A stretch of 64,000 nt of DNA from Silvimonas amylolytica (GTDB lineage: Bacteria > Pseudomonadota > Gammaproteobacteria > Burkholderiales > Chitinibacteraceae): contig NZ_BMLY01000001.1 in assembly GCF_014645555.1 (NCBI RefSeq), positions 1,181,427 to 1,245,426 of the forward strand, given 5' to 3'. A program made the position numbers and the translations under genes. A model generated the notes under the pieces. The model saw only the letters and a program-made list of their open reading frames with translations, was not told where the DNA came from and did no database searches. Below, piece after piece: positions 36,163 through 45,067 of this stretch (its first letter is position 1; each line of letters begins with the position of its first letter).

Positions 36163-37716
36163 ATGGTTGTCAAAAAATTCTACGGCGCCACCACCCGGGA
36201 CGCGCTCCGGCAGGTGCGGGACGAACTGGGCCCGGATGCCCTGATTTTGTCCAACCGCCAGGTTGCGGGCGGCGGCGTGGAAATCATGGCAGTGGCCGAC
36301 TCTGATGTGGCTTCGCTGACGGGTGTACCAAGCCCCAGCAGTTCGCGCACGCCTTCGCGCGCCAATGGTGCGCGCCTGATGCGCTCTATTCATACAGACA
36401 ACAACTCTCCGGCCACGCGCGCACTGGAACGCTCCTATGCGATCCCGGATGAAGAACACGAGGATGACGACAGCGAACCGTCGCTGGCCGACATCAATCC
36501 ATCTACACCTGCCTACGAGCCACCGGTCCCTGCACCGGGCTACACCAGCTTGCTGGATGAGCCCATGCCCCGCCAGTCTGCGGTGGCACAGTCTTCCCCT
36601 CAACCCGCACCGGCTCCCGCTTCGCCCTCGCTGGGGTTCAAACCGTCTGCACCGGCAACGCGCCGTGAAGAGCCACTGCACACAGCGACGCATTTTCGGT
36701 ATGAAGATGAACTTGGCCAACCGCAAAAACAGGTGCCGGCCAACAAAGAGGTGATGGAAGACATCGCACGGGAAATCCGCCTGCTGCGTGGACTGATGGA
36801 AAGCCAGATTGCCGGCATGGCCTGGGGTGAATTGTCACGTCACAAGCCAGAAAAGCTGGAAGTCTTGCGCCAGTTGCTGGCGGGTGGGTTCTCGCCCGCA
36901 CTGAGCCGCCAGCTGGTCGAAAAAATGCCGGACCTGGCACTCGATGCCGGCATGCGCTGGATCAAGGCGGCGCTGGTCCACAACCTGCCTGCCAGCGCGG
37001 GCGATCTGATTGAACGCGGCGGCACGTATGCCTTGATTGGCCCGACTGGCGTGGGCAAGACCACCACCGTTGCCAAGCTGGCCGCACGTTGCGCCCTGCT
37101 GCACGGGCCAGATTCCGTCGCCCTGCTGACCACCGACAGTTACCGGATCGGCGCGCAGGACCAACTGCGTATTTACGGACGCATCATTGGTATTCCGGTG
37201 CATGACGTCAAAGATCAGACCGATCTGGAACTGACTCTGGCCGACCTGTCTGACCGCCACCTGGTGCTGATCGATACCGTCGGCATGGGCCAGCGTGACC
37301 AGCGCATTACGGAACAACTCGCCCTGTTTGGCCGTGACCGTGTAGAAACAATCTTGCTGCTGGCTGCCAACGCGGCCCCCGCCACGCTCGATGACGTCGC
37401 ACGGCGCTACAAGAACCCGACGCTGGCCGGTTGCATTCTGACCAAGCTGGATGAAGCCATGAGCCAGGGCGGTTGCCTGGATGTCGCCATTCGCCATCGT
37501 CTGGCACTGCAATTTGTCACCAACGGCCAGCGCGTGCCAGAAGACTTGCACCGCGCCAATGTGGACTATCTGATCGACCGTGCCTTTCGCACTGCCGCCG
37601 GTGACAACCCGGTGTACCAGCTGCGCAAGGACGAATACCCCCTCTATATGGGCTCGCAAAACACCGCCAGTGATATTCCGCTTGATCTGTCGGTGAGAGA
37701 TCGTCGTGGCCAGTAA
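36163..37716 (+). CDS. flhF: Flagellar SRP-type GTPase FlhF
   Basis: 517 aa. FlhF fixes the site and number of polar flagella. A basic N-terminal B domain (VKKFYGATTRDALRQVRDELG) is followed by a long acidic and Pro-rich linker (about 50-190), an N domain, and an SRP GTPase G domain with G1 GPTGVGKTTTVAKLA (about 292), TTDSYRIGAQDQLRIYG, LIDTVGMGQRD and TKLDEA. All GTPase motifs look intact. The last 11 bp overlap flhG. flhA, which usually lies upstream, and fliA, usually downstream, are absent. Confidence 0.93.
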   Translation: MVVKKFYGATTRDALRQVRDELGPDALILSNRQVAGGGVEIMAVADSDVASLTGVPSPSSSRTPSRANGARLMRSIHTDNNSPATRALERSYAIPDEEHEDDDSEPSLADINPSTPAYEPPVPAPGYTSLLDEPMPRQSAVAQSSPQPAPAPASPSLGFKPSAPATRREEPLHTATHFRYEDELGQPQKQVPANKEVMEDIAREIRLLRGLMESQIAGMAWGELSRHKPEKLEVLRQLLAGGFSPALSRQLVEKMPDLALDAGMRWIKAALVHNLPASAGDLIERGGTYALIGPTGVGKTTTVAKLAARCALLHGPDSVALLTTDSYRIGAQDQLRIYGRIIGIPVHDVKDQTDLELTLADLSDRHLVLIDTVGMGQRDQRITEQLALFGRDRVETILLLAANAAPATLDDVARRYKNPTLAGCILTKLDEAMSQGGCLDVAIRHRLALQFVTNGQRVPEDLHRANVDYLIDRAFRTAAGDNPVYQLRKDEYPLYMGSQNTASDIPLDLSVRDRRGQ

Positions 37717-38599
37717 AGGCCGGCCAGACCAGGCCGCCGGGTTACGCGCCCTGCTCAGCCCCACGCCATGCCGGAGCATCAGCCTGAACGGAGGGCGTGG
37801 CGGTACAGGTGCCACCACACTGGCGATCAATCTGGCCGCGGCGCTGGCAGAGCGTCAGCGTGAAGTATTGCTGCTGGATGAATTTGAAGGCTTGTCCAAC
37901 TCTTTGCACCGGCTGCGCCGCAAAGAGGCCTGGCATTTTGAATCTGTGCTGCGCCGTGAAGTGACGTTGCCTGATGCACTGGTTCACACCGATGCCGGGT
38001 TCTCCATTCTGCCCGTGTCAGCCCGGCCGACCATTCTGGCCAATCTCAATGAGCGTGAACTGACCTGGCTGGCGCAGGAGTTTGAAAACCTGGTCGCCAG
38101 TACGGACTTCCTGTTGCTGGATACCCGCCCGACTACGCTGGCTGGCGTACCCAGCCTCTCTCTGGCGGCTGATGACGTACTCATCATTGTTTCGCACAAT
38201 GCCGAATCGATCACCGATGCCTACGCCACGATCAAGGTACTGCACAACGAATATGCCCGCCGCGAGTTCCGGATCCTGGTCAACCGCGCGACCAGCCTGG
38301 AAGACGCCACGCAACTGTTCGACCGCATCCGCAGTGTGGCCATGCAGTATTTAGGTACGCAGATTCAGTTACGACTGGTGGGTTACGTGCCAGAAGACGA
38401 GAAACTCAAGCGTGCGACACGACTTGGCCGGACGGTGATCGAGGCTTTCCCGGATGCCGAGGCAAGTCATGCATTCCGGCAACTGGCTGATGCCATGCTA
38501 CGCTGGAAGCGATCCAGCCAATCGCACGAAACGCCTGGCCACTTTGTTTACCGGCTGGTTGAATCCAGCCGCATTCTTACCGACCGACTGCAGAACTGA
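37706..38599 (+). CDS. flhG: FlhG/FleN-like MinD family protein with degenerate P-loop
   Basis: 297 aa, starting with GTG inside flhF. FlhG is normally a MinD-type ATPase that limits flagellar number and stimulates FlhF. Here the deviant Walker A, usually GGKGGVGKT, reads GGRGGTGAT (residues 29-37): the signature Lys is Arg31 and the P-loop Lys is Ala36. The following DxD segment reads LLLDEFEG. ATP hydrolysis, and perhaps ATP-driven dimerisation, is therefore unlikely. The fold itself is recognisable through FLLLDTRPTT, the HNAESITDAYATIKVL segment and LVGYVPEDEKLKRAT. Identity rests on the fold and on position behind flhF. Confidence 0.85.
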   Translation: MASKGRPDQAAGLRALLSPTPCRSISLNGGRGGTGATTLAINLAAALAERQREVLLLDEFEGLSNSLHRLRRKEAWHFESVLRREVTLPDALVHTDAGFSILPVSARPTILANLNERELTWLAQEFENLVASTDFLLLDTRPTTLAGVPSLSLAADDVLIIVSHNAESITDAYATIKVLHNEYARREFRILVNRATSLEDATQLFDRIRSVAMQYLGTQIQLRLVGYVPEDEKLKRATRLGRTVIEAFPDAEASHAFRQLADAMLRWKRSSQSHETPGHFVYRLVESSRILTDRLQN

Positions 38600-38616
38600 G
38601 CCGACCGCACCTACCC

Positions 38617-39723
38617 ATGGCCCACACCGAGCCGCCCATCACTGCCATTGCAGACCTTCGCCAGGATACTCAGGGCGAACACCTCTATCTGGCAGGACGG
38701 CTGGATGCGAGCGGCACGGCCGCCATCTGGGACAAAGCACGTCAACTGGCCCGGCACGATTTGCGCGTGGAAGCCGCAGCGGTGGACTACTGCGATGGCG
38801 CTGGCCTCGCGCTGATCTATGCCCTGATCCAGCAAGGCGCACAGGTGGAAAACCTGCCGCAGCGCTACGGTGCATTGCTCAATGAACTCAATCCAGCACA
38901 ACCGCTGCAAACCGCCCCGCCAGAGAAACGCCCCGCGTTTCTGATTCGCCTGGGTGCGCGCGCCGCTGCCATCTGGTCATCCTTCTACGACTTGATGTCA
39001 TTTACTGGCGAGCTGACGGCTGCCTGGGGTGTCTGGCTGCGCAAACCTGGCATCATGCGCTGGGGCGACATGCTGGAGCAGTGCATCAAGGCAGGCGTCA
39101 ACGCCACGCCAATCGTGTTGCTGGTGGCCTTTTTGTTTGGGGTGATTCTGGCGTTCCAGTCAGCCGTACCCATGCGGCAGTTTGGCGCTGAACTGTTTGT
39201 GGCCAACCTCGTCGGCTTGTCGCTGGTACGTGAACTGGCGCCATTAATGACCGCGGTGCTATTGGCCGGCCGCACGGGCGCAGCCTTTGCTGCTGAAATC
39301 GGCACCATGAAGGTGAACGAAGAAATCAATGCGCTGATCACACTGGGTCTGGAACCAGTGCGTTTCCTTGTATTGCCGCGTATTTTGGCCGTCACCTTGA
39401 TGGCGCCGATGTTGACCGTTCTGGCCGAAGTTATTGGCATTCTGGGCGCTGGCCTTGTGTTACTGACCTTCAATATTCCGCTGCAGACCACCGTCGCCCA
39501 GGTCATGGATTCAGTCGGGTTCGCAGACTATATCGGTGGGCTGGCCAAGGCCACTGTCTATGGCTTTGGCATTGCCGTAATTGGCTGCCGGCGCGGGCTG
39601 AATACCGGTGCAGGCGCCAGCGCGGTAGGTGCCAGCACCACGCAGGCCGTGGTCAGCAGCATTGTCATGCTGGTTGTGGCAGATGGCCTGTTTGCCGTCG
39701 CCTTTTACTATCTGGGGTGGTAA
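38617..39723 (+). CDS. MlaE-family lipid ABC permease with N-terminal STAS domain
   Basis: 368 aa. Residues 1-95 form a STAS-like domain (ITAIADLRQDTQGEHLYLAG, then VDYCDGAGLALIYALIQQG), and 110-368 an MlaE permease with five or six helices (VNATPIVLLVAFLFGVILAF, ELAPLMTAVLLAGRTGAAFAAE, PRILAVTLMAPMLTV). The fused STAS replaces the separate MlaB subunit. First of four genes of an MCE-type lipid transporter. It is in an import or export system for phospholipids across the envelope; direction cannot be told. Confidence 0.9.
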   Translation: MAHTEPPITAIADLRQDTQGEHLYLAGRLDASGTAAIWDKARQLARHDLRVEAAAVDYCDGAGLALIYALIQQGAQVENLPQRYGALLNELNPAQPLQTAPPEKRPAFLIRLGARAAAIWSSFYDLMSFTGELTAAWGVWLRKPGIMRWGDMLEQCIKAGVNATPIVLLVAFLFGVILAFQSAVPMRQFGAELFVANLVGLSLVRELAPLMTAVLLAGRTGAAFAAEIGTMKVNEEINALITLGLEPVRFLVLPRILAVTLMAPMLTVLAEVIGILGAGLVLLTFNIPLQTTVAQVMDSVGFADYIGGLAKATVYGFGIAVIGCRRGLNTGAGASAVGASTTQAVVSSIVMLVVADGLFAVAFYYLGW

Positions 39724-40467
39724 ATGGATGTCATCCAGGTAGACAACGTCACCTGTGCCTACGGCCGCAATGTCGTGCTCAAAGACATTAACCTCTCGGT
39801 GCATGAGGGTGAAATCCTGACCATTCTTGGTGGCTCTGGCTGCGGCAAATCCACTTTGCTCAAGCACATGATCGGACTGGAAAAACCACGCACCGGCCAC
39901 GTGCTGATCAAAGGCGAGAACCTGACCCGCGCGGCGGGCGACGAGCGCCGGCGAATACTGTCGCAGTTTGGCGTGGCGTATCAGTCAGGTGCGCTGTTTG
40001 GCTCGATGACGGTGCTGGAAAACGTCATGCTGCCATTGCAGTCCTACACGCATCTGACCCCCGATGCGCAAGACTTGATCGCGCGGCTCAAATTGCGCCA
40101 GGTAGGGCTGGAGCAATTTGCCGATTATCTGCCGTCGGCGTTGTCTGGCGGCATGCAAAAGCGCGCGGCCATTGCCCGTGCACTGGCGCTGGACCCGGCC
40201 ATTCTGTTTCTGGATGAACCGTCTGCCGGGCTTGATCCGGTCACCTCCGCCGAACTGGACGCGCTGATTATCCGGCTGGCGCGTGTACTGGGGCTGACGT
40301 TTGTGGTGGTGACACATGAACTGGCCAGCATCTTTGCCATTGCCGACCGGGCCATCATGCTGGATAAACAGAACAAGGGCATCATTGCCGAGGGCAAGCC
40401 CGCCGATTTGCGCGACCATCATCCGGACGAGCGCGTAACCCGGTTTTTCAGACGTGGAGCCGTATGA
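39724..40467 (+). CDS. MlaF-family ABC transporter ATP-binding protein
   Basis: 247 aa. Walker A GGSGCGKSTLLKHM, signature LSGGMQKRAAIARAL, Walker B ILFLDEPSAGLDP, and switch His in VVTHELASI. The SGGM signature is characteristic of MlaF/MKL ATPases. It starts directly after the permease stop (TAAATG) and its stop overlaps the MCE gene (ATGA). Confidence 0.93.
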   Translation: MDVIQVDNVTCAYGRNVVLKDINLSVHEGEILTILGGSGCGKSTLLKHMIGLEKPRTGHVLIKGENLTRAAGDERRRILSQFGVAYQSGALFGSMTVLENVMLPLQSYTHLTPDAQDLIARLKLRQVGLEQFADYLPSALSGGMQKRAAIARALALDPAILFLDEPSAGLDPVTSAELDALIIRLARVLGLTFVVVTHELASIFAIADRAIMLDKQNKGIIAEGKPADLRDHHPDERVTRFFRRGAV

Positions 40468-41516
40468 CGACTCACAATCGACACTATTTCCGCCTTGGCC
40501 TGTTTGTGGTGCTGGCCGTCGTGACCGCTGCCATCCTGTTTGTGGCGTTTGGCGCCAATCGCTGGCTGGGCAAGCGTGTGACCATGGAAACGTATTTTGA
40601 CGAATCCGTACAAGGCCTGGATGTCGGCTCCAAAGTGCGTTATCGCGGCGTCACGGTGGGCGAAGTCAGCAAGATTTCATTTACCTACACCAAATACCAG
40701 CAAGAGTCGCCGCCCTCAGAGCGCCTGCAATATGTGCTGGTGGAAATGCGCTTTCGGCCCGAGATCTTCGGAGGTCGCGCTATCCAGATTCCCAGCCAGG
40801 AAAACCTGCAGCGCGAAATTGACCGCGGCCTGCGCGTTCGGCTAACCCCGCAAGGTCTGACTGGCACCAGCTATCTGGAAATCGACTATTTCAACCCCTA
40901 CGCCAACAAGCCGCTGGTCATCAACTGGAAGCCACAGGATCTGTACATTCCGTCGGCCCACAGCGCGGTATCGCAACTGATGAACGCCACGCAAGACGTC
41001 ATCACACGCATGCAAAAGCTGGACATCGAAACCACCGTGGATCGCCTCAACCATTTGCTGGCCACCACCGACAATGCGCTCAGCGCGATTCCGGTCGAGC
41101 ACATTGCGCGGTCTATCGACAGCCTTGCGGTCAAGCTGGACAAAATCCAGGTGGGCCGTCTGGCTGATGACACCAGCGCAATGGTGAACGAAGTCCGTGC
41201 CACCTCGGCCAGTCTGCACGCTTTGCTGAACGCGCCAGGCATGGCCAGCGCGCCAGCCAATCTGGCCGCCAGCACCGAGAAACTGCGCGCCTTGCTCGAT
41301 AGCCCGCAACTGGCTGATTCGCTCAAGCACCTGGATCAAACCATGACCCGGCTGGATCGCATTACCGCCGGCAACGAAGGTCAGCTCTCAGAGACGCTGA
41401 CAAATCTGCACTCTGCCAGCGAAGACCTGCGCCGCCTGACCGATCGCGCCAATAACAACCCCGGTAGCCTGCTGTTTGGCAGCATGCCTACCCCCTACCC
41501 GCTGCCCACGCCATGA
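40464..41516 (+). CDS. MlaD-family MCE domain protein
   Basis: 350 aa. One N-terminal membrane helix (about 9-30), one MCE domain (about 40-120: ETYFDESVQGLDVGSKVRYRG, VRLTPQGLTGTSYLEIDY), then a long helical C-terminal region (about 170-340). Canonical MlaD is shorter; the long tail resembles the helical extensions of MCE proteins that form a periplasmic needle or tunnel. The protein is anchored in the inner membrane and carries lipids between membranes. Confidence 0.92.
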   Translation: MTTHNRHYFRLGLFVVLAVVTAAILFVAFGANRWLGKRVTMETYFDESVQGLDVGSKVRYRGVTVGEVSKISFTYTKYQQESPPSERLQYVLVEMRFRPEIFGGRAIQIPSQENLQREIDRGLRVRLTPQGLTGTSYLEIDYFNPYANKPLVINWKPQDLYIPSAHSAVSQLMNATQDVITRMQKLDIETTVDRLNHLLATTDNALSAIPVEHIARSIDSLAVKLDKIQVGRLADDTSAMVNEVRATSASLHALLNAPGMASAPANLAASTEKLRALLDSPQLADSLKHLDQTMTRLDRITAGNEGQLSETLTNLHSASEDLRRLTDRANNNPGSLLFGSMPTPYPLPTP

Positions 41517-42124
41517 TCAGAGCCCCACATCTGTTGATTGCCCCGCTATTCGCGCTACTGGCAGCATGTTCCAGCGCGCCGCCGGCTGAGTCGCGTTATG
41601 AACTCGACGCCGTCCGCCCTGAGAGCATCGCCGCTACGCCACGTTTTGCGGACACGCTCAAGGTCATGCTGCCCAATGCGGTTGCCGGGCTGGATGGCAC
41701 GCGGTTCATCTACCGGGAAACGGCCCAGCGTTATGCGCGCGACCCCTATCGGGGCTACACCTCGCCGATCCCCTTGTTCGTGTCAGACCGCATGACCGAC
41801 TGGCTCAGCCGTAGCAATCTGTTCTCGCACGTCATTCCAGGTCGCTCGCCATGGGGCACGCGTTATGTACTCGAGAGTGACATCCGCGCGTTCTACATTG
41901 ACCTGCGGCCGGATCAACCCCATACCGCGCAAGTGCGATTGGGCGCCCGTGTGCGTGACACCGAAACCAACGGCTTTGTCTATGACGGCGAAGTAACCGG
42001 ATCGGCCCGGGTGGCCGACCCCGCCAGTGGCGACAGTTTTGCCGCCGCGCAGTCGCAGGCGCTGGGTGAAGCACTTTCGCAACTTGAAACCGCGCTGCGC
42101 AAGGTTCAAGTCCCGGCGCAGTAA
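41513..42124 (+). CDS. ABC-type transport auxiliary lipoprotein (PqiC-like)
   Basis: 203 aa. Lipoprotein signal with lipobox LLAACSS, then an ABC_trans_aux (DUF330/PqiC type) domain: RFADTLKVMLPNAVAGLDG, FIYRETAQRYARDPYRGY, SDRMTDWLSRSNLF, RVADPASGDSFAAAQ. Such lipoproteins dock MCE proteins at the outer membrane. Its start overlaps the MCE gene stop (ATGA), so the four genes form one tightly coupled operon. Confidence 0.9.
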   Translation: MIRAPHLLIAPLFALLAACSSAPPAESRYELDAVRPESIAATPRFADTLKVMLPNAVAGLDGTRFIYRETAQRYARDPYRGYTSPIPLFVSDRMTDWLSRSNLFSHVIPGRSPWGTRYVLESDIRAFYIDLRPDQPHTAQVRLGARVRDTETNGFVYDGEVTGSARVADPASGDSFAAAQSQALGEALSQLETALRKVQVPAQ

Positions 42125-42200
42125 CCCGCCTGGATACCCTTTACCGGGCTGTCCATGCAGCATTGCCACACACGCCGCACTTTCTTTTCTTAAAATAAGC

Positions 42201-42252
42201 CTGATTTTGAATTTATCCGCCAGCAAGCATTTGCTGGTTGAGGCAAAATCAG
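42201..42252 (+). promoter_or_regulatory. Nested hairpin in relA leader
   Basis: CTGATTTTG (42201-42209) pairs with CAAAATCAG (42244-42252) and encloses a second hairpin CCAGCAA-GCAT-TTGCTGG (42220-42237). The structure ends 22 bp before the relA start. No T run follows, so it is not a typical terminator. Possible translational or stability control. Confidence 0.5.
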
Positions 42253-42274
42253 CACTGCGTATTTCGAGAAAGAT

Positions 42275-44473
42275 ATGGTCGCCGTTACCCGCCCGCTTGC
42301 CCAGTCCATTGCCGAAGCCGCCGATCCGGCGCGCTGGCTTTCTGCGCTCTCCAGCCGCTATCCGGCTGAGCATATCCGCCGCCTGGAACAGGCGCTGGAG
42401 TGGTCTGCCTCGCTCTATCAAGGCAAGACCCATCCCGATACCAATGAACCACTGTTTCCACATGCCGTCGCAGCGGCGTCCATCGTCGCCGATCTGAACC
42501 TGGATGCCGACGCGGTCATTGCGACGTTGCTGTTTGCGATTCCAGATAGCCTGGCGGATGCCGAAATTGCCATCGAAACGCACTTTGGCAAAGCCGTTGC
42601 GACGCTGGTGGAAGGCGTGTGGCGCGTACGCAAAATCCGTACGCTGGCCCAAGGCCGTACCCGTGGCGCCGACCATGCCGAGCAGATCGAAGCCCTGCGC
42701 AAGATGCTGCTGGCCATGGTTGAAGATATGCGGGTGGTGCTGATCAACCTGGCATGGCGCACGCAAACCATGCACACGCTGGGCGGCGTGGCTGATGAAG
42801 ATCGTCGCCGCATTGCGCGGGAGACACTGGATATTTACGCCCCGCTGGCCAACCGGCTGGGCGTCTGGCAGATCAAGTGGGAGCTTGAAGATCTGGGTTT
42901 CCGCTACATGGAGCCTGAGACCTACAAGAAGATCGCCAAGCTGCTGGACGAACGCCGCGTTGATCGCGAGAGCTTTATCAATAACGTGCTGTCCACCCTG
43001 CGCACAGAGTTAACGGCTGCAGGGATCAAACACGTCGATCTGATGGGTCGGCCCAAGCACATTTTCAGCATCTGGAAAAAGATGCAGAAAAAGAAGCTGG
43101 ATTTCTCCGAGCTGTATGACATTCGCGCCGTGCGCGTGCTGGTCGACGACGTCAAGGATTGCTACACGGTGCTGGGCATCATCCACAATCTGTGGCAACC
43201 CATCCCCGGCGAATTTGACGACTACATTGCCAACCCCAAGGGTAACTTCTATCGCAGTCTGCATACGGCCGTGATCGGCCCCAGTGACAAAGCGGTTGAG
43301 GTGCAAATCCGAACCTTCGACATGCACGAACATGCCGAATTCGGTGTCGCCGCGCACTGGCGCTACAAAGAAGGTGGCAAGGGCGACAGCAAATACGAAG
43401 AGAAAATCGCCTGGTTGCGCCAATTGCTGGACTGGCGTGAAGACATGGCGCAGGAAGCGCATCTGGCCGATGCCTTCAAGGCTGAACTGTTTGACGACAC
43501 CATCTATGTGCTGACCCCGGCCGGCCGCGTGATCGCGCTGCCCAAGGGTTCGACGCCGGTCGATTTTGCATACCACTTGCATAGCGATCTGGGCCACCGC
43601 TGCCGGGGGGCCAAGGTCAACGGGCAGATTGTGCCGTTGAACACCCAACTGGAGAACGGCCAACGGGTTGAGATTCTGGCCGCCAAGGAAGGTGGCCCCA
43701 GCCTCGACTGGCTGCATCAGGGCTACGTCAAAAGCCACCGCGCGGCACAGAAGATCCGTTACTGGATACGCCAGCAAAACCTGGATGTCGTCGTTGCGGA
43801 AGGTAAATCGCTTTACGACAAGGAAGCCGCCCGTGCCGGTGCCACGCAAGCCAACCAGGATGATGTGGCTCAGCGACTGGGTTACAAGACCGTCAACGAG
43901 TTGTACGTGGCGCTGGGCCATGATGATGTCTCGCTCAGGCAACTGGCCGATGCATTTGTCACGCATCCGCAACCGGTAGAAGAAGCTGTTTCGCCAGAAG
44001 ACGTGGTCAAGCGTGCACGCGCTGACCAGCATGGTGAAGGCATTCTGATTGAAGGCGTGGATCAGCTAATGACCATGCTGGCCAAGTGCTGCAAACCCGT
44101 TCCGCCGGATGCGGTGGTCGGGTTTGTGACCAAGGGCCGTGGTATCTCGATTCACCGTTCGGACTGCATTACGCTCAAGCGTCTGGCGGCGGCATCGCCA
44201 GAGCGCTTGATCAAGGCGGACTGGGGTAAACAGACGGGTAACGTATTTGCCACTGATATCCTGGTAGAAGCGCATGACCGACCCAGCTTGTTGCGTGACC
44301 TGTCCGACGTGATGTCGCGTGAGAAAATCAACGTGACGGGCGTCAACACGCTCTCGAAAAACACCTTAGCGCGGATGCGCTTTACCGTTGAAATCAGGGG
44401 CGTCGCTGACTTGCCACGGATTTTTGTGCGGCTGTCAGATGTACCTGGCGTATTGAAGGTGGAACGTGTCTAA
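42275..44473 (+). CDS. relA: (p)ppGpp synthetase RelA
   Basis: 732 aa. RelA makes (p)ppGpp on stalled ribosomes when uncharged tRNA accumulates. The N-terminal hydrolase-like domain lacks the HD metal site; the expected HDxxED region reads LLFAIPDSLADAE near residue 88. The synthetase domain (about 240-370) has YDIRAVRVLVDD, the EFDD motif (about 311) of monofunctional synthetases rather than RxKD of bifunctional SpoT/Rel, and the signature VEVQIRTFDMHEHAEFG. TGS (about 395-455) and C-terminal ACT domains follow. Its last 8 bp overlap the next gene. Confidence 0.95.
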   Translation: MVAVTRPLAQSIAEAADPARWLSALSSRYPAEHIRRLEQALEWSASLYQGKTHPDTNEPLFPHAVAAASIVADLNLDADAVIATLLFAIPDSLADAEIAIETHFGKAVATLVEGVWRVRKIRTLAQGRTRGADHAEQIEALRKMLLAMVEDMRVVLINLAWRTQTMHTLGGVADEDRRRIARETLDIYAPLANRLGVWQIKWELEDLGFRYMEPETYKKIAKLLDERRVDRESFINNVLSTLRTELTAAGIKHVDLMGRPKHIFSIWKKMQKKKLDFSELYDIRAVRVLVDDVKDCYTVLGIIHNLWQPIPGEFDDYIANPKGNFYRSLHTAVIGPSDKAVEVQIRTFDMHEHAEFGVAAHWRYKEGGKGDSKYEEKIAWLRQLLDWREDMAQEAHLADAFKAELFDDTIYVLTPAGRVIALPKGSTPVDFAYHLHSDLGHRCRGAKVNGQIVPLNTQLENGQRVEILAAKEGGPSLDWLHQGYVKSHRAAQKIRYWIRQQNLDVVVAEGKSLYDKEAARAGATQANQDDVAQRLGYKTVNELYVALGHDDVSLRQLADAFVTHPQPVEEAVSPEDVVKRARADQHGEGILIEGVDQLMTMLAKCCKPVPPDAVVGFVTKGRGISIHRSDCITLKRLAAASPERLIKADWGKQTGNVFATDILVEAHDRPSLLRDLSDVMSREKINVTGVNTLSKNTLARMRFTVEIRGVADLPRIFVRLSDVPGVLKVERV

Positions 44474-45059
44474 GTCACTCGTCGTCCTGAGTTTGTGCAT
44501 CGCCACACTACTGCCCCTCACCGCGAGTGCGGCCGATGACGCATCGGCCCCTGCCAGCGCAGCACAGCAACTTGCGGCATCCGGACCACTGACACCGGTT
44601 AAATTCAGGAACAACTGGAACGGTTTGGTCAGTCAGATCGCCGCAATGGGCACAGCAGACCAGGCGCAAAAGCTCAGTGAAACGCTGTTGCTGGGCGAGA
44701 TGACGCCCGAAGCCGGAGGCAAAGACAGTACCTGGCTGGCACGCTGTGGCGACGGTGACCGCGTGACGCTGACTGCGGCTACACCTGATTCGCCACTCAC
44801 CCACGTCACGATTGAAACCCCCATCAATGCGGCTCAATTGGGCCCGGGCCGGGTCGCCCCTGCCGTAATGTGGACCCTCAGTTTCTTTCACCCGGAACGC
44901 AATAGCGAAGACATCAAGAAACTGGCCGTCCGGTTAATGCAAGGCATGGCCACGCAGCAAACCAGTACGGTTGAGGATGGCACTGACGAGTACCGTCTGA
45001 GTGCCCTGCCCGATGGCGCCCTGCGTTTTGATGCACATCGCACAGTTGCCGCGAAATAA
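44466..45059 (+). CDS. Exported protein of unknown function downstream of relA
   Basis: 197 aa from a GTG inside the end of relA. Signal peptide MSKSLVVLSLCIATLLPLTASAAD with Ala-x-Ala cleavage. The mature protein has no motif I recognise; a single Cys (LARCGDGD). The overlap suggests co-translation with relA, but there is no evidence of a functional link. Confidence 0.7.
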   Translation: MSKSLVVLSLCIATLLPLTASAADDASAPASAAQQLAASGPLTPVKFRNNWNGLVSQIAAMGTADQAQKLSETLLLGEMTPEAGGKDSTWLARCGDGDRVTLTAATPDSPLTHVTIETPINAAQLGPGRVAPAVMWTLSFFHPERNSEDIKKLAVRLMQGMATQQTSTVEDGTDEYRLSALPDGALRFDAHRTVAAK

Positions 45060-45067
45060 AAACCGGA

